From an uncultured Armatimonadota bacterium (GTDB lineage Bacteria > Armatimonadota > UBA5829 > DTJY01), in assembly GCA_937875395.1 (NCBI GenBank), contig CALNCU010000097.1:1-13816 (forward strand): a stretch of 13,816 nucleotides of DNA, written 5' to 3'. The translations under genes and the position numbers were made by a program. The notes under the pieces were generated by a model, which saw only the letters and a list, made by a program, of their open reading frames with translations, was not told the origin of the DNA and ran no database searches. Positions 8,218 to 13,816 of this stretch are shown here, one piece after another (positions within the stretch are counted from its first letter, which is position 1; every line of letters begins with the position of its first letter).

Positions 8218-9417
8218 CTACTTGAAGGACGACCGGTGGGCGTGACGATATTCGCCGGGGGTGTGGCCGGTGTATCTTTGAAAGACCTTGGTAAAGTAGC
8301 TCTGGTCGCTAAAACCGCAATCAAGGCAGACCTGGATGAGGCTTTTTTCCGTACAGGTTAAAAGTTCGCGCGCCTTCTCAACACGCATTCGGGCAAGTAG
8401 TTCTGTGAAGGACTGGCCAAAGGTCTGCTTTACCACCCGGCTGAAGTGGGATGGCGAGAGGCAGGCCACGTTGGCCGCATCATCCCTGGAGAGTTCTTCG
8501 TGCAGGTTATCCTGCATATACTTAATGGCCGCCCCAAGAAGGACGCTGCTGGGATACTGCTGGTTAGATTTTATAGCATCCATAATACGTTCCAGCATAG
8601 AGACCAGCCAGGCGCAAAGAGCCTCCTCCGCATCTATCCCCGCCAGTTCTGCAAAGGTGGAGAAGTTGGCGCCCAAAAGCTCGGACGGGTCCGCCCCCGC
8701 CTCTACTGCGCTTCTGGACATGGTTACAACCAGCTCAAGGACAAAGCTCTTTAAAAGTGAGGGACGCTCCCTGCCAAAGTAGTAGATGCCAACAAGCACC
8801 CGGTTTAGAATCTCTCGCGCAGCGCGCCTGTCCCCGCGCTTCACGGCCGATATAAGCGCCGGTTCCTCTACAAGATAGATCTCTCTAATGGAACGGTATA
8901 TCTGTTCTTTAAGCTCATGAATGGCCTCTGCCCGATGGGATTCAAGGCGGGTCTCCCGGCGTCTCTGGTTAAGTAGGGCAGCGTTGGTCAGGTTGGCGCC
9001 TTCAGCCATGGAGAGCAGATCCAGTGCTGCGCGGTGTACATCTGCTGCAGAGAGCGCACCCCGCCCGGATTCCTCCGGAGCCACCAGAACATTCTCTGCT
9101 ACAATACCGCCAAGCACTTCTGCGTTTAACATAACAGGCACGGCCCACGCAACGCGCCCCTGCGGGCAGAGCTGCATAGAAGGCTCCCCCCACCGGAGGG
9201 ATTCTTCAACAGCCCTCTTTCTTACCTCCGTGCTGCCGCAATCCGGCTGGGGCGGCTCTCCCCGGCAGATTACAGCGCCGCTGGTATCTACAAGCGCAAG
9301 GGGGAGTCTCCAGATGCCAAAGTACTCCCTTGAAAGCGCCAGAAACCTGGGCTTAATGCCCTCAAACAGGCTGCTTGTACTGTATGCAAATTCCGTCTGT
9401 ATCTGATCTGTAGGCAT
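8218..9417 (-). CDS. AraC-family transcriptional regulator with PocR-like sensor domain
   Basis: The 399-aa product is a probable ligand-responsive transcription factor. Residues about 15-130 resemble the PocR sensory domain: cysteines around DCGS and QLCPQG, followed by the typical VPVMLNAEVLGGI segment. A mainly helical linker of some 150 residues follows. The last 105 or so residues are an AraC/XylS DNA-binding domain with two helix-turn-helix units, including SPSHFSRVVKQTFG and the conserved CGFSDQSYFTKVFQRYTGHTPGEYR-type end (cited in part). ATG at 9417 is preferred because GGA lies 7 nt upstream; the in-frame TTG at 9429 lacks a ribosome binding site. It is transcribed divergently from rpsB and convergently with the oxidoreductase. 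The ligand is unknown. Confidence 0.88.
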   Translation of the reverse strand: MPTDQIQTEFAYSTSSLFEGIKPRFLALSREYFGIWRLPLALVDTSGAVICRGEPPQPDCGSTEVRKRAVEESLRWGEPSMQLCPQGRVAWAVPVMLNAEVLGGIVAENVLVAPEESGRGALSAADVHRAALDLLSMAEGANLTNAALLNQRRRETRLESHRAEAIHELKEQIYRSIREIYLVEEPALISAVKRGDRRAAREILNRVLVGIYYFGRERPSLLKSFVLELVVTMSRSAVEAGADPSELLGANFSTFAELAGIDAEEALCAWLVSMLERIMDAIKSNQQYPSSVLLGAAIKYMQDNLHEELSRDDAANVACLSPSHFSRVVKQTFGQSFTELLARMRVEKARELLTCTEKSLIQVCLDCGFSDQSYFTKVFQRYTGHTPGEYRHAHRSSFK

Positions 9418-9447
9418 AGTTAAGTCCAACCGGGTATCATTGCAAAT

Positions 9448-9475
9448 TTTACATATATCCCTGTATGGATATAAT
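9448..9475 (+). promoter_or_regulatory. Possible distal rpsB promoter overlapping the araC promoter
   Basis: TTTACA (9448-9453), a 16-nt spacer and TATAAT (9470-9475) point towards rpsB. It shares bases with the araC -10 on the other strand, so the two could exclude each other. The transcript would carry a leader of about 225 nt that includes the second, better-placed promoter at 9550. Confidence 0.45.
9454..9473. promoter_or_regulatory. Inverted repeat on the araC -10, candidate operator
   Basis: TATATCC (9454-9460) and GGATATA (9467-9473) form a perfect 7-bp inverted repeat with a 6-nt spacer. It covers part of the araC-side -10 and the spacer of the plus-strand promoter. A dimeric regulator bound here would affect both directions. 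AraC proteins usually prefer direct repeats, so another regulator is also possible. Confidence 0.4.
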
Positions 9476-9499
9476 AGCTAATGACAGCAAGTCTTGCAA
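9471..9499 (-). promoter_or_regulatory. Promoter of the AraC-family regulator
   Basis: On the minus strand, TTGCAA (9494-9499), a 17-nt spacer and TATTAT (9471-9476) give a good promoter with a start near 9464 and a leader of about 47 nt before the ATG at 9417. Confidence 0.7.
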
Positions 9500-9549
9500 G
9501 TGCCAAATCTATGAAATTTTGCCCTTGTGAACCCAAGACATTTCCAAGG

Positions 9550-9578
9550 TTGATTTTTGAAGCCTGCTGTGCTATACT
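9550..9578 (+). promoter_or_regulatory. Main promoter of the rpsB-tsf operon
   Basis: TTGATT (9550-9555), a 17-nt spacer and TATACT (9573-9578) predict transcription start near 9585, about 122 nt before the rpsB start codon. The start coincides with the base of the first leader hairpin. Confidence 0.8.
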
Positions 9579-9584
9579 TTATAG

Positions 9585-9664
9585 CCGTGTGCCTTGCGGC
9601 GCATGGAAACTCGCACCTCTGCAGACCCGGTACTGGTCTCTGGAAGGCTCCAGAGTGTAACCGG
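9585..9664 (+). promoter_or_regulatory. Structured rpsB leader with two hairpins
   Basis: Hairpin 1 is CCGTGTGCC/GGCGCATGG (9585-9593 with 9598-9606), 9 bp including two G-U pairs, with a TTGC loop at the predicted 5' end of the mRNA. Hairpin 2 has an outer stem CCGGT/ACCGG (9627-9631 with 9660-9664), an asymmetric internal loop, and an inner stem CTCTGG/CCAGAG (9638-9643 with 9650-9655). Ribosomal protein S2 represses its own mRNA through leader structures in enterobacteria, so a similar role is plausible here, though I do not recognise the fold as a homologue. Confidence 0.5.
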
Positions 9665-9706
9665 AGGAAGAAGCAGGGGGAGGATAAAACCAGAAGGAGA
9701 AAGAAA

Positions 9707-10507
9707 TTGGCATCAATTACAATGAAAGAACTCCTTGAAGCAGGAGTTCACTTCGGACATCAGACCCGCAAATGGAACCCTAAGATGAAAAGGTACATTT
9801 ATGGCGGGCGCAACGGAATCCACATCATAGACCTCCATCAGACCCTCAAGCTCTTTGAAGTAGCCCGCCAGTTTATTCAGGATACGGCTGCAAACGGAGA
9901 TGTTGTACTCTTTGTGGGTACAAAAAAGCAGGCGCAGGAATCCATACAGGAAGCCGCAAAACGCTGTGGAATGTACTGGGTAAACCAGCGCTGGTTGGGC
10001 GGCATGCTCACCAACTGGAAGACCATCCAGACCCGCATAGCCCGCCTTGCCGAACTTGTAAAGATGCAGGAAGAAGGCATCTTTGAAAAGCTCCCCAAAA
10101 AAGAGACCGCAAGACTTATTGAAGAGATGGATAAGCTGGAGCGCTACCTTGGCGGTATCAAGGACATGCCCAAGCTGCCCAGCGCAGTCTACATTGTAGA
10201 CCTTAAAAAAGAGCGCATAGCTCTTGCAGAGGCCAGAAAGCTGGAGATTCCTGTTGTAGCCATTGTAGATACCAACTGCGATCCTGACGAGATAGACTAC
10301 GTAATCCCCGGCAACGACGATGCAATCCGCGCCATAAAGCTCATCACCAACAAACTTGCCGATGCCATAGTAGATGTGCGCCAGGTAGAGGAAGAGGGCG
10401 AGATAGAGCTGGTCGAAGAAGAGGAAGAAAAACCGGAAGCAGGAGAAATTACCAAAGAAGACCAGGCAATGGTTTCAGAGAACAAAGAAGCAGATAAAGA
10501 AGAATAA
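9707..10507 (+). CDS. rpsB: 30S ribosomal protein S2
   Basis: The 266-aa protein is a component of the small ribosomal subunit, needed for binding of S1 and for mRNA docking. The conserved N-terminus KELLEAGVHFGHQTRKWNPK and internal NQRWLGGMLTNWKT are diagnostic. The start is the TTG at 9707 with AAGGAG 7 nt upstream. It aligns with the family pattern M-A-(T/S)-x-(T/S)-M. The open frame continues 50 codons further upstream, but that part contains the promoter and leader and is not coding. After residue about 225 there is a very acidic, Glu-rich tail that varies between species. First gene of the cluster, 50 nt before tsf. Confidence 0.97.
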   Translation: MASITMKELLEAGVHFGHQTRKWNPKMKRYIYGGRNGIHIIDLHQTLKLFEVARQFIQDTAANGDVVLFVGTKKQAQESIQEAAKRCGMYWVNQRWLGGMLTNWKTIQTRIARLAELVKMQEEGIFEKLPKKETARLIEEMDKLERYLGGIKDMPKLPSAVYIVDLKKERIALAEARKLEIPVVAIVDTNCDPDEIDYVIPGNDDAIRAIKLITNKLADAIVDVRQVEEEGEIELVEEEEEKPEAGEITKEDQAMVSENKEADKEE

Positions 10508-10557
10508 GCCGCTTCTTAAAACACGGCATATATATTCAAAGACAATGGGAGAGAATA

Positions 10558-11157
10558 ATGGCTGTAACAGCTGAGTGCGTAAAAGAACTAAGAGATAAGA
10601 CCGGCGCCGGTATGATGGATTGCAAAAAGGCCCTGCAGGCATCCGGCGGCGATATGGAAAAAGCTATAACCATTCTAAGAGAAAAAGGCGCGGCAGTGCT
10701 TGAAAAGCGTGAAGGCAAATCTGCAAGCGAAGGCACAGTAGCCTGCTATATTCACGGCGGCGGCAAGATAGGCGTTTTGGTAGAACTTAATTGCGAGACA
10801 GATTTTGTAGCCAAAACAGATGATTTTAAAGACCTTGCCCGGGACATAGCCATGCACGTAGCATGGAGCCGCCCGGAGTATGTCACCCGCGAAGATATAC
10901 CGGAGGACAGGCTGGAGAAAGAGCAGGAGATAAACAGGCAGTGGGCGCTTAACCAGGGTAAGCCGGAAGCAGCCCTGCCCAAGATTATAGAGGGGCGCAT
11001 AGAGAAGTTCTTCTCTACAGTAGTCCTTATGGATCAGCCCTTTATAAAGAACGAAGACGTAACCATAGGAGAGCTTATCCGCGAGAAGGCCGGGAAGCTG
11101 GGAGAGAAGATACTGCTCCGCCGTTTTGTCCGCTTCAGCGTCGGCGAAGAGGCCTAG
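10558..11157 (+). CDS. tsf: Translation elongation factor Ts
   Basis: The 199-aa EF-Ts exchanges GDP for GTP on EF-Tu. The N-terminal UBA-like domain (about 1-50) carries VKELRDKTGAGMMDCKKAL. The Thr-Asp-Phe motif that contacts EF-Tu is at 81-83 in NCETDFVAK. This is the short form of about 200 residues, as in Thermus, with a single core subdomain, rather than the 283-residue E. coli type. The ribosome binding site GGGAGAG precedes the ATG. It is surely cotranscribed with rpsB. The next gene, pyrH, follows only after 289 nt containing a repeat locus and a strong hairpin. Confidence 0.97.
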   Translation: MAVTAECVKELRDKTGAGMMDCKKALQASGGDMEKAITILREKGAAVLEKREGKSASEGTVACYIHGGGKIGVLVELNCETDFVAKTDDFKDLARDIAMHVAWSRPEYVTREDIPEDRLEKEQEINRQWALNQGKPEAALPKIIEGRIEKFFSTVVLMDQPFIKNEDVTIGELIREKAGKLGEKILLRRFVRFSVGEEA

Positions 11158-11184
11158 TGGCGCGTAAACTTAAATATATCCAGA

Positions 11185-11283
11185 ATACTTCGATCGCAGA
11201 ACGAAGCGTCGTTGTCGAAGCCAGGGACATCAACCCCCGGGTTGATACTTCGGTCGCAGAGCCGGAGGCGCCGCTGCCGAAGC
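11185..11283 (+). repeat. Dispersed hairpin repeat, locus 2 (B-A-B arrangement)
   Basis: Two copies of hairpin B, 60 bp apart, flank one hairpin A. B1 (11188-11220) has arms CTTCG/CGAAG and an inner AACGA/TCGTT stem. A (11229-11246) is ATCAACCC-CC-GGGTTGAT, an 8-bp inverted repeat. B2 (11248-11282) has CTTCG, bulge GTC, GCAG, then inner GCC/GGC, CTGC, CGAAG. It starts 28 nt after the tsf stop, where it could protect the rpsB-tsf mRNA 3' end, as REP elements do in enterobacteria. Confidence 0.85.
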
Positions 11284-11291
11284 ACTGTTTG

Positions 11292-11313
11292 AACTTGTAA
11301 ATCCAAGTTTACA
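11292..11313. repeat. Overlapping inverted repeats in the tsf-pyrH gap
   Basis: AACTTG/CAAGTT (11292-11297 with 11304-11309) and TGTAAA/TTTACA (11296-11301 with 11308-11313) interlock, so a transcript could form one pairing or the other. The function is unknown; it could be an operator or part of the pyrH leader. No convincing pyrH promoter was found in 11284-11446. Confidence 0.3.
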
Positions 11314-11381
11314 GAGTAGTTGTTGCAGATACCGGAGCTTTGTCCATAGAGGCTATGCACCCGGTGCCAATCAAAACATAT

Positions 11382-11417
11382 AGGGAGGAGTAGGGGCATG
11401 CGCCTCTGCTCTTCCTT
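11382..11417 (+). promoter_or_regulatory. Strong 16-bp hairpin ahead of pyrH
   Basis: AGGGAGGAGTAGGGGC (11382-11397) pairs along its whole length with GCCTCTGCTCTTCCTT (11402-11417) across an ATGC loop. Twelve pairs are Watson-Crick and four are G-U, so the fold is good only as plus-strand RNA. There is no T-run after it, so it is not a standard terminator. The stem buries a GGGAGGAG ribosome-binding-like sequence and places an ATG in the loop, 30 nt before the pyrH start. It could tune translation, block 3' exonucleases or serve as an RNase III site. Confidence 0.6.
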
Positions 11418-11490
11418 CACAAAGAGCATTCTTGCAGGGGTATCAAATGACTTGTACAAAAAAACCAAAGTGGGAACGAGTGCTCCTTAA
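11398..11490 (+). CDS. Possible 30-aa leader ORF overlapping the pyrH start
   Basis: The ATG in the hairpin loop, with GGAGG about 9 nt upstream (inside the stem), opens a 30-codon frame. It crosses the pyrH ATG at 11447 in a different frame and stops at 11488-11490. Ribosomes on this frame would open the hairpin and end 41 nt inside pyrH. The peptide has no recognisable motif. It may be a regulatory leader ORF or chance. Confidence 0.25.
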   Translation: MRLCSSFTKSILAGVSNDLYKKTKVGTSAP

Positions 11491-12187
11491 ACTTTCCGGC
11501 GAGGCCTTTGCCGGCGGAAAACAGTTTGGCATAGACATTGCCACCATCCGCCGCGTAGCTGAAGAGATAAAGGAAGTGCACGCGTGCGGAATAGACATAG
11601 CAATAATTATAGGCGGCGGTAACATAATGCGAGGCGGCGAAGCGGCAAAGGCCGGAATAGACCGCGCCAGCGCAGACTATATGGGTATGCTTGCCACAGT
11701 AATAAATGCAATGTCGCTTCAGGATGCTCTAGAGAAGATAGATGTAGTAACGCGCGTTCAATCTGCCATAGAAATGGCTGCTGTTGCAGAGCCGTTTATC
11801 CGCAGGCGCGCAATCCGCCACCTTGAAAAAGGCCGGGTGGTAATACTTGCAGCAGGGACGGGCAATCCGTACTTCAGCACAGATACCGCAGCCGCGCTCA
11901 GGGCGTTGGAACTTAAGGCGGATGCCGTTATAAAAGCCACAAACGTAGACGGCGTTTACGATAAAGACCCAAATATCTATCCAGACGCAAAGATGTTTCA
12001 ACATCTGGAATACATGGATGCCATACGGCAGGGCCTTCGGGTGATGGACCTTACGGCCTTCACACTCTGCCAAGAGAACAATCTGCCCATAGTAGTCTTT
12101 AACATCGCCAAGCCGGGCGCCATAAGACAGGCAGCACTTGGCGAGCCAATAGGCACCTATATCGGGAGGAAAAAAGATGATCTCTGA
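11447..12187 (+). CDS. pyrH: UMP kinase
   Basis: The 246-aa enzyme phosphorylates UMP to UDP in pyrimidine nucleotide synthesis. It belongs to the amino acid kinase fold and is typically a hexamer regulated by GTP and UTP. Visible motifs: KLSGE at 15-19, the GGGNIMRG phosphate-binding loop at 56-63, the UMP-site region R73-x3-D77 followed by MGMLATVINA, GTGNPYFSTDT at 137-147 and KATNVDGVYDKDP at 163-175. ATG at 11447 has AGGGG 6 nt upstream; an in-frame TTG 15 nt earlier is less likely. The gene overlaps frr by 11 nt. The hairpin and repeat locus upstream could set its level well below rpsB-tsf. Confidence 0.96.
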   Translation: MTCTKKPKWERVLLKLSGEAFAGGKQFGIDIATIRRVAEEIKEVHACGIDIAIIIGGGNIMRGGEAAKAGIDRASADYMGMLATVINAMSLQDALEKIDVVTRVQSAIEMAAVAEPFIRRRAIRHLEKGRVVILAAGTGNPYFSTDTAAALRALELKADAVIKATNVDGVYDKDPNIYPDAKMFQHLEYMDAIRQGLRVMDLTAFTLCQENNLPIVVFNIAKPGAIRQAALGEPIGTYIGRKKDDL

Positions 12188-12734
12188 TGTAGTTAAGACC
12201 GCAGAACAGCGGATGGCTAAGACTATAGATGCCACCCGCCATGATTACGCCACTATCCGCACGGGGCGCGCAAATCCGGCCATGCTGGAGAAGTTGATGG
12301 TGGATTACTATGGCAGCAACATGCCGGTAAACCAGCTTGCCAATATCTCAGTGCCGGAACCAAGAACACTGCTCATTGCGCCCTGGGATAAAAGCGTAAT
12401 ACCTCTTATTGAGAAGGCCATACAGAAATCAGAACTGGGAATCCCGCCTTCCAGCGATGGAACCGTTATCCGTCTAAACATTCCGCAGCTTACGGAAGAG
12501 CGCCGCAAAGAGTTCATAAAGCAGCTGCATAAAAAGGCGGAAGAGCACAGGGTATCCGTGCGCAATATCCGCCGGGACATAAATGAAGAACTAAAGAAGC
12601 AGGAAAAGGAAGATAAGGCTTCGGAGGATGAGATAAAGCGGGCTCAGGAGCAGATTCAAAAGATCACGGATAAGTATATAGCAGAGATAGATTCTATTAC
12701 AAAGGCCAAGGAAGCCGAGCTTCTGGAAGTCTAA
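12177..12734 (+). CDS. frr: Ribosome recycling factor
   Basis: The 185-aa factor splits post-termination ribosomes together with EF-G. The conserved N-terminal stretch TIRTGRANP is at 26-34. The beta domain includes NISVPEPRTLLIAPWD, and the second helical region contains VRNIRRD at 128-134, with Arg132 in the position required for function in E. coli. The length equals the family norm of about 185. Its ATG lies 8 nt before the pyrH TGA (11-nt overlap), with GGGAGGA as ribosome binding site, so it is translationally coupled to pyrH. Confidence 0.97.
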   Translation: MISDVVKTAEQRMAKTIDATRHDYATIRTGRANPAMLEKLMVDYYGSNMPVNQLANISVPEPRTLLIAPWDKSVIPLIEKAIQKSELGIPPSSDGTVIRLNIPQLTEERRKEFIKQLHKKAEEHRVSVRNIRRDINEELKKQEKEDKASEDEIKRAQEQIQKITDKYIAEIDSITKAKEAELLEV

Positions 12735-12764
12735 GCATTGTATCTAACATGCAAGATTACTTAC

Positions 12765-12804
12765 GCCCCCTCTCCATAGATTGACGGACCGAGGGGGCTT
12801 TCGT
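12765..12804 (+). terminator. Hairpin after frr, probable terminator or attenuator
   Basis: GCCCCCTC (12765-12772) pairs perfectly with GAGGGGGC (12791-12798) across an 18-nt loop and is followed by TTTCGTT. The stem is strong but the T-run is interrupted, so termination is probably partial, letting some transcription reach uppS 18 nt further on. I see no separate uppS promoter. Confidence 0.65.
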
Positions 12805-12821
12805 TAAAACGGGGAGGCAAG

Positions 12822-13583
12822 TTGACCGGAGTAGAGCAAATCCTTAAGGATAAAGGCATAATCCTCAACCGTGAAGGCATGCCGCGGCACATAGCCATTA
12901 TCATGGACGGCAACGGCCGCTGGGCCACCGGGCGGGGGATGCCCAGAGCGCTTGGGCACACGCAGGGATATCTTACGGTAAGAACCATCTCGCACGCAGC
13001 ATGCGAGCTGGGCCTTGATGCATTAACCCTTTACGCCTTCTCCACAGAGAACTGGCGCCGCCCCAAAGAAGAGGTTGACGCCCTTATGGCGCTTATAGAA
13101 AAAGCTATGAGGGATGAGGTGCCGTCATACCACAGAGACAACATAAGGCTCATGGTCTCCGGGTGCCTGCAGGAGCTGCCTCAATCCCTTCAGAATACAA
13201 TTGCCGAAGTCACCCGGGAGACATCAAAGAATACAGGGCTTGTGGTAAACCTGGCAATCAACTATGGGGGCAGGCGGGAGATTCTGGAGGCGGCCAGAGA
13301 AGCCGCAAAGCATGCCTGCGCCGGAGAGATAGAGCCGGCAGAGATTACAGAGGAATACTTCTCCGGCCTTCTATACACCCGCGGCCTGCCGGACCCGGAC
13401 CTGCTTATACGCACAGCCGGAGAGCTTAGGGTAAGCAACTTCCTTTTATGGCAGATAGCCTACTCGGAGCTGTGGGTAACAGAGACCCTATGGCCGGATT
13501 TTGAACCGGCAGACCTTATAGATGCCATTATGGATTATCAGAAACGCACCAGAAAATTTGGCAAGGTAGTCCAGGCAAAATAA
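12822..13583 (+). CDS. uppS: Undecaprenyl diphosphate synthase (cis-prenyltransferase)
   Basis: The 253-aa enzyme condenses farnesyl diphosphate with eight isopentenyl diphosphates to make the C55 lipid carrier for peptidoglycan and other envelope polymers. The signature HIAIIMDGNGRWA holds catalytic Asp29. STENW is at 74-78, NYGGRREI follows mid-protein, and PDPDLLIRTAGELRVSNFLLWQ begins at 190, with Glu216 as the likely metal ligand. Ala199 stands where many homologues have Ser or Gly (RTSGE). The TTG at 12822 is chosen because GGGGAGG precedes it by 4-5 nt; starting at Met20 would leave little before the active-site strand. Position after frr matches the classic cluster, which often continues with cdsA beyond the window. 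Confidence 0.96.
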   Translation: MTGVEQILKDKGIILNREGMPRHIAIIMDGNGRWATGRGMPRALGHTQGYLTVRTISHAACELGLDALTLYAFSTENWRRPKEEVDALMALIEKAMRDEVPSYHRDNIRLMVSGCLQELPQSLQNTIAEVTRETSKNTGLVVNLAINYGGRREILEAAREAAKHACAGEIEPAEITEEYFSGLLYTRGLPDPDLLIRTAGELRVSNFLLWQIAYSELWVTETLWPDFEPADLIDAIMDYQKRTRKFGKVVQAK

Positions 13584-13654
13584 TCCGGCGCCTTACCAAC
13601 AGTGCAAGCATGTACTCCGGCCAGCCGAAGCAGGACACAGGCAGCCCCGTCCCC

Positions 13655-13816
13655 GCGGGATAACAAGTATCCCCCCGGGGCGATACTTCGGTCGCAGAGT
13701 GCGCAGCACGCCGCTGCCGAAGCATCCGGGCGGGCACGGAGTCCTATCTCTGCGGGATAACAAATATCCCCCCTGAGGAGATACTTCGGTCGCAGAGTGC
13801 GCAGCACGCCGCTGCC
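13655..13816 (+). repeat. Dispersed hairpin repeat, locus 3 (tandem, cut by window end)
   Basis: Two near-identical units spaced 97-98 bp each read: GGGATA-loop-TATCCC (13657-13673), hairpin A (GTATC/GATAC around CCCC/GGGG), then hairpin B. In B, CTTCG (13686-13690), bulge GTC, GCAG, inner GTGC/GCAC, CTGC and CGAAG (13718-13722) are all present. The second unit has a changed A loop (CCTGAGG) and runs off the end before its right B arm is complete. The first 70 nt after the uppS stop hold nothing else I can identify, and no terminator. Confidence 0.85.

Noticed and set aside
9557..9706. 50-codon N-terminal extension of rpsB
   Set aside because: It contains the -10 region and leader hairpins of rpsB, starts at a TTG without a ribosome binding site and has no match to S2; the family N-terminus begins at 9707.
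11284..11446. A separate pyrH promoter
   Set aside because: Candidate -35/-10 pairs such as TTGCAG with CATAGA have poor matches or wrong spacing; read-through from rpsB-tsf is the simpler explanation.
13538..13807. Minus-strand frames of 89 and 69 codons over the repeat locus
   Set aside because: They read through the end of uppS and the tandem hairpins; the apparent internal peptide repeats come from the DNA repeat.
13655..13816. Possible CRISPR array because of regular 97-98-bp spacing
   Set aside because: The whole unit is nearly identical including the part that would be spacer, the repeats are far too long and internally palindromic, and no cas genes are present.

Overview
The window holds ten clear protein genes, one tRNA and several non-coding elements of a bacterial chromosome. 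It looks like a diderm (Gram-negative-type) bacterium. A large TamB/AsmA-like envelope protein is encoded, consensus sigma-70-type promoters are visible, and the housekeeping genes are ordinary bacterial orthologues. The phylum cannot be fixed from sequence alone. The FAD_oxidored-type enzyme, the PocR-like AraC regulator and the frequent TTG starts remind me of Armatimonadota or neighbouring groups, but that is a guess.

Left part, minus strand: positions 1-320 carry no gene but are rich in inverted repeats, a copy of a dispersed repeat and a rho-independent terminator. tRNA-Val(UAC) follows with its own consensus promoter. Then comes an operon read right to left, lipB-lipA-tamB. LipB and LipA are the two steps of endogenous lipoic acid synthesis. 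TamB is a 1505-residue envelope protein probably involved in outer-membrane protein assembly or lipid transport. The operon is driven by a promoter at 6658-6687.

Middle: a divergent control region (6642-6835) separates lipB from a plus-strand FAD-dependent oxidoreductase of unknown substrate. Just upstream of the oxidoreductase lies a possible 45-aa ORF that overlaps its start as ATGA. The oxidoreductase gene runs head-on into a minus-strand PocR-like/AraC regulator, with 5 nt between the stop codons. The AraC regulator and the ribosomal operon diverge from 9420-9580, which holds promoters in both directions and an inverted repeat on the araC -10.

Right part, plus strand: the conserved translation/envelope cluster rpsB-tsf-pyrH-frr-uppS (ribosomal protein S2, EF-Ts, UMP kinase, ribosome recycling factor, undecaprenyl diphosphate synthase). 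rpsB has a structured leader. The tsf-pyrH gap holds a second repeat locus, a 16-bp hairpin and a small ORF overlapping the pyrH start. A GC-rich stem separates frr from uppS. The window ends inside a third, tandem repeat locus.

The most unusual content is the intergenic repeat family at 191-264, 11185-11283 and 13655-13816. Its outer hairpin arms are conserved, while the inner arms differ between copies yet still pair. The hairpin ahead of pyrH comes next. I see no CRISPR array, transposase, phage gene or defence system.
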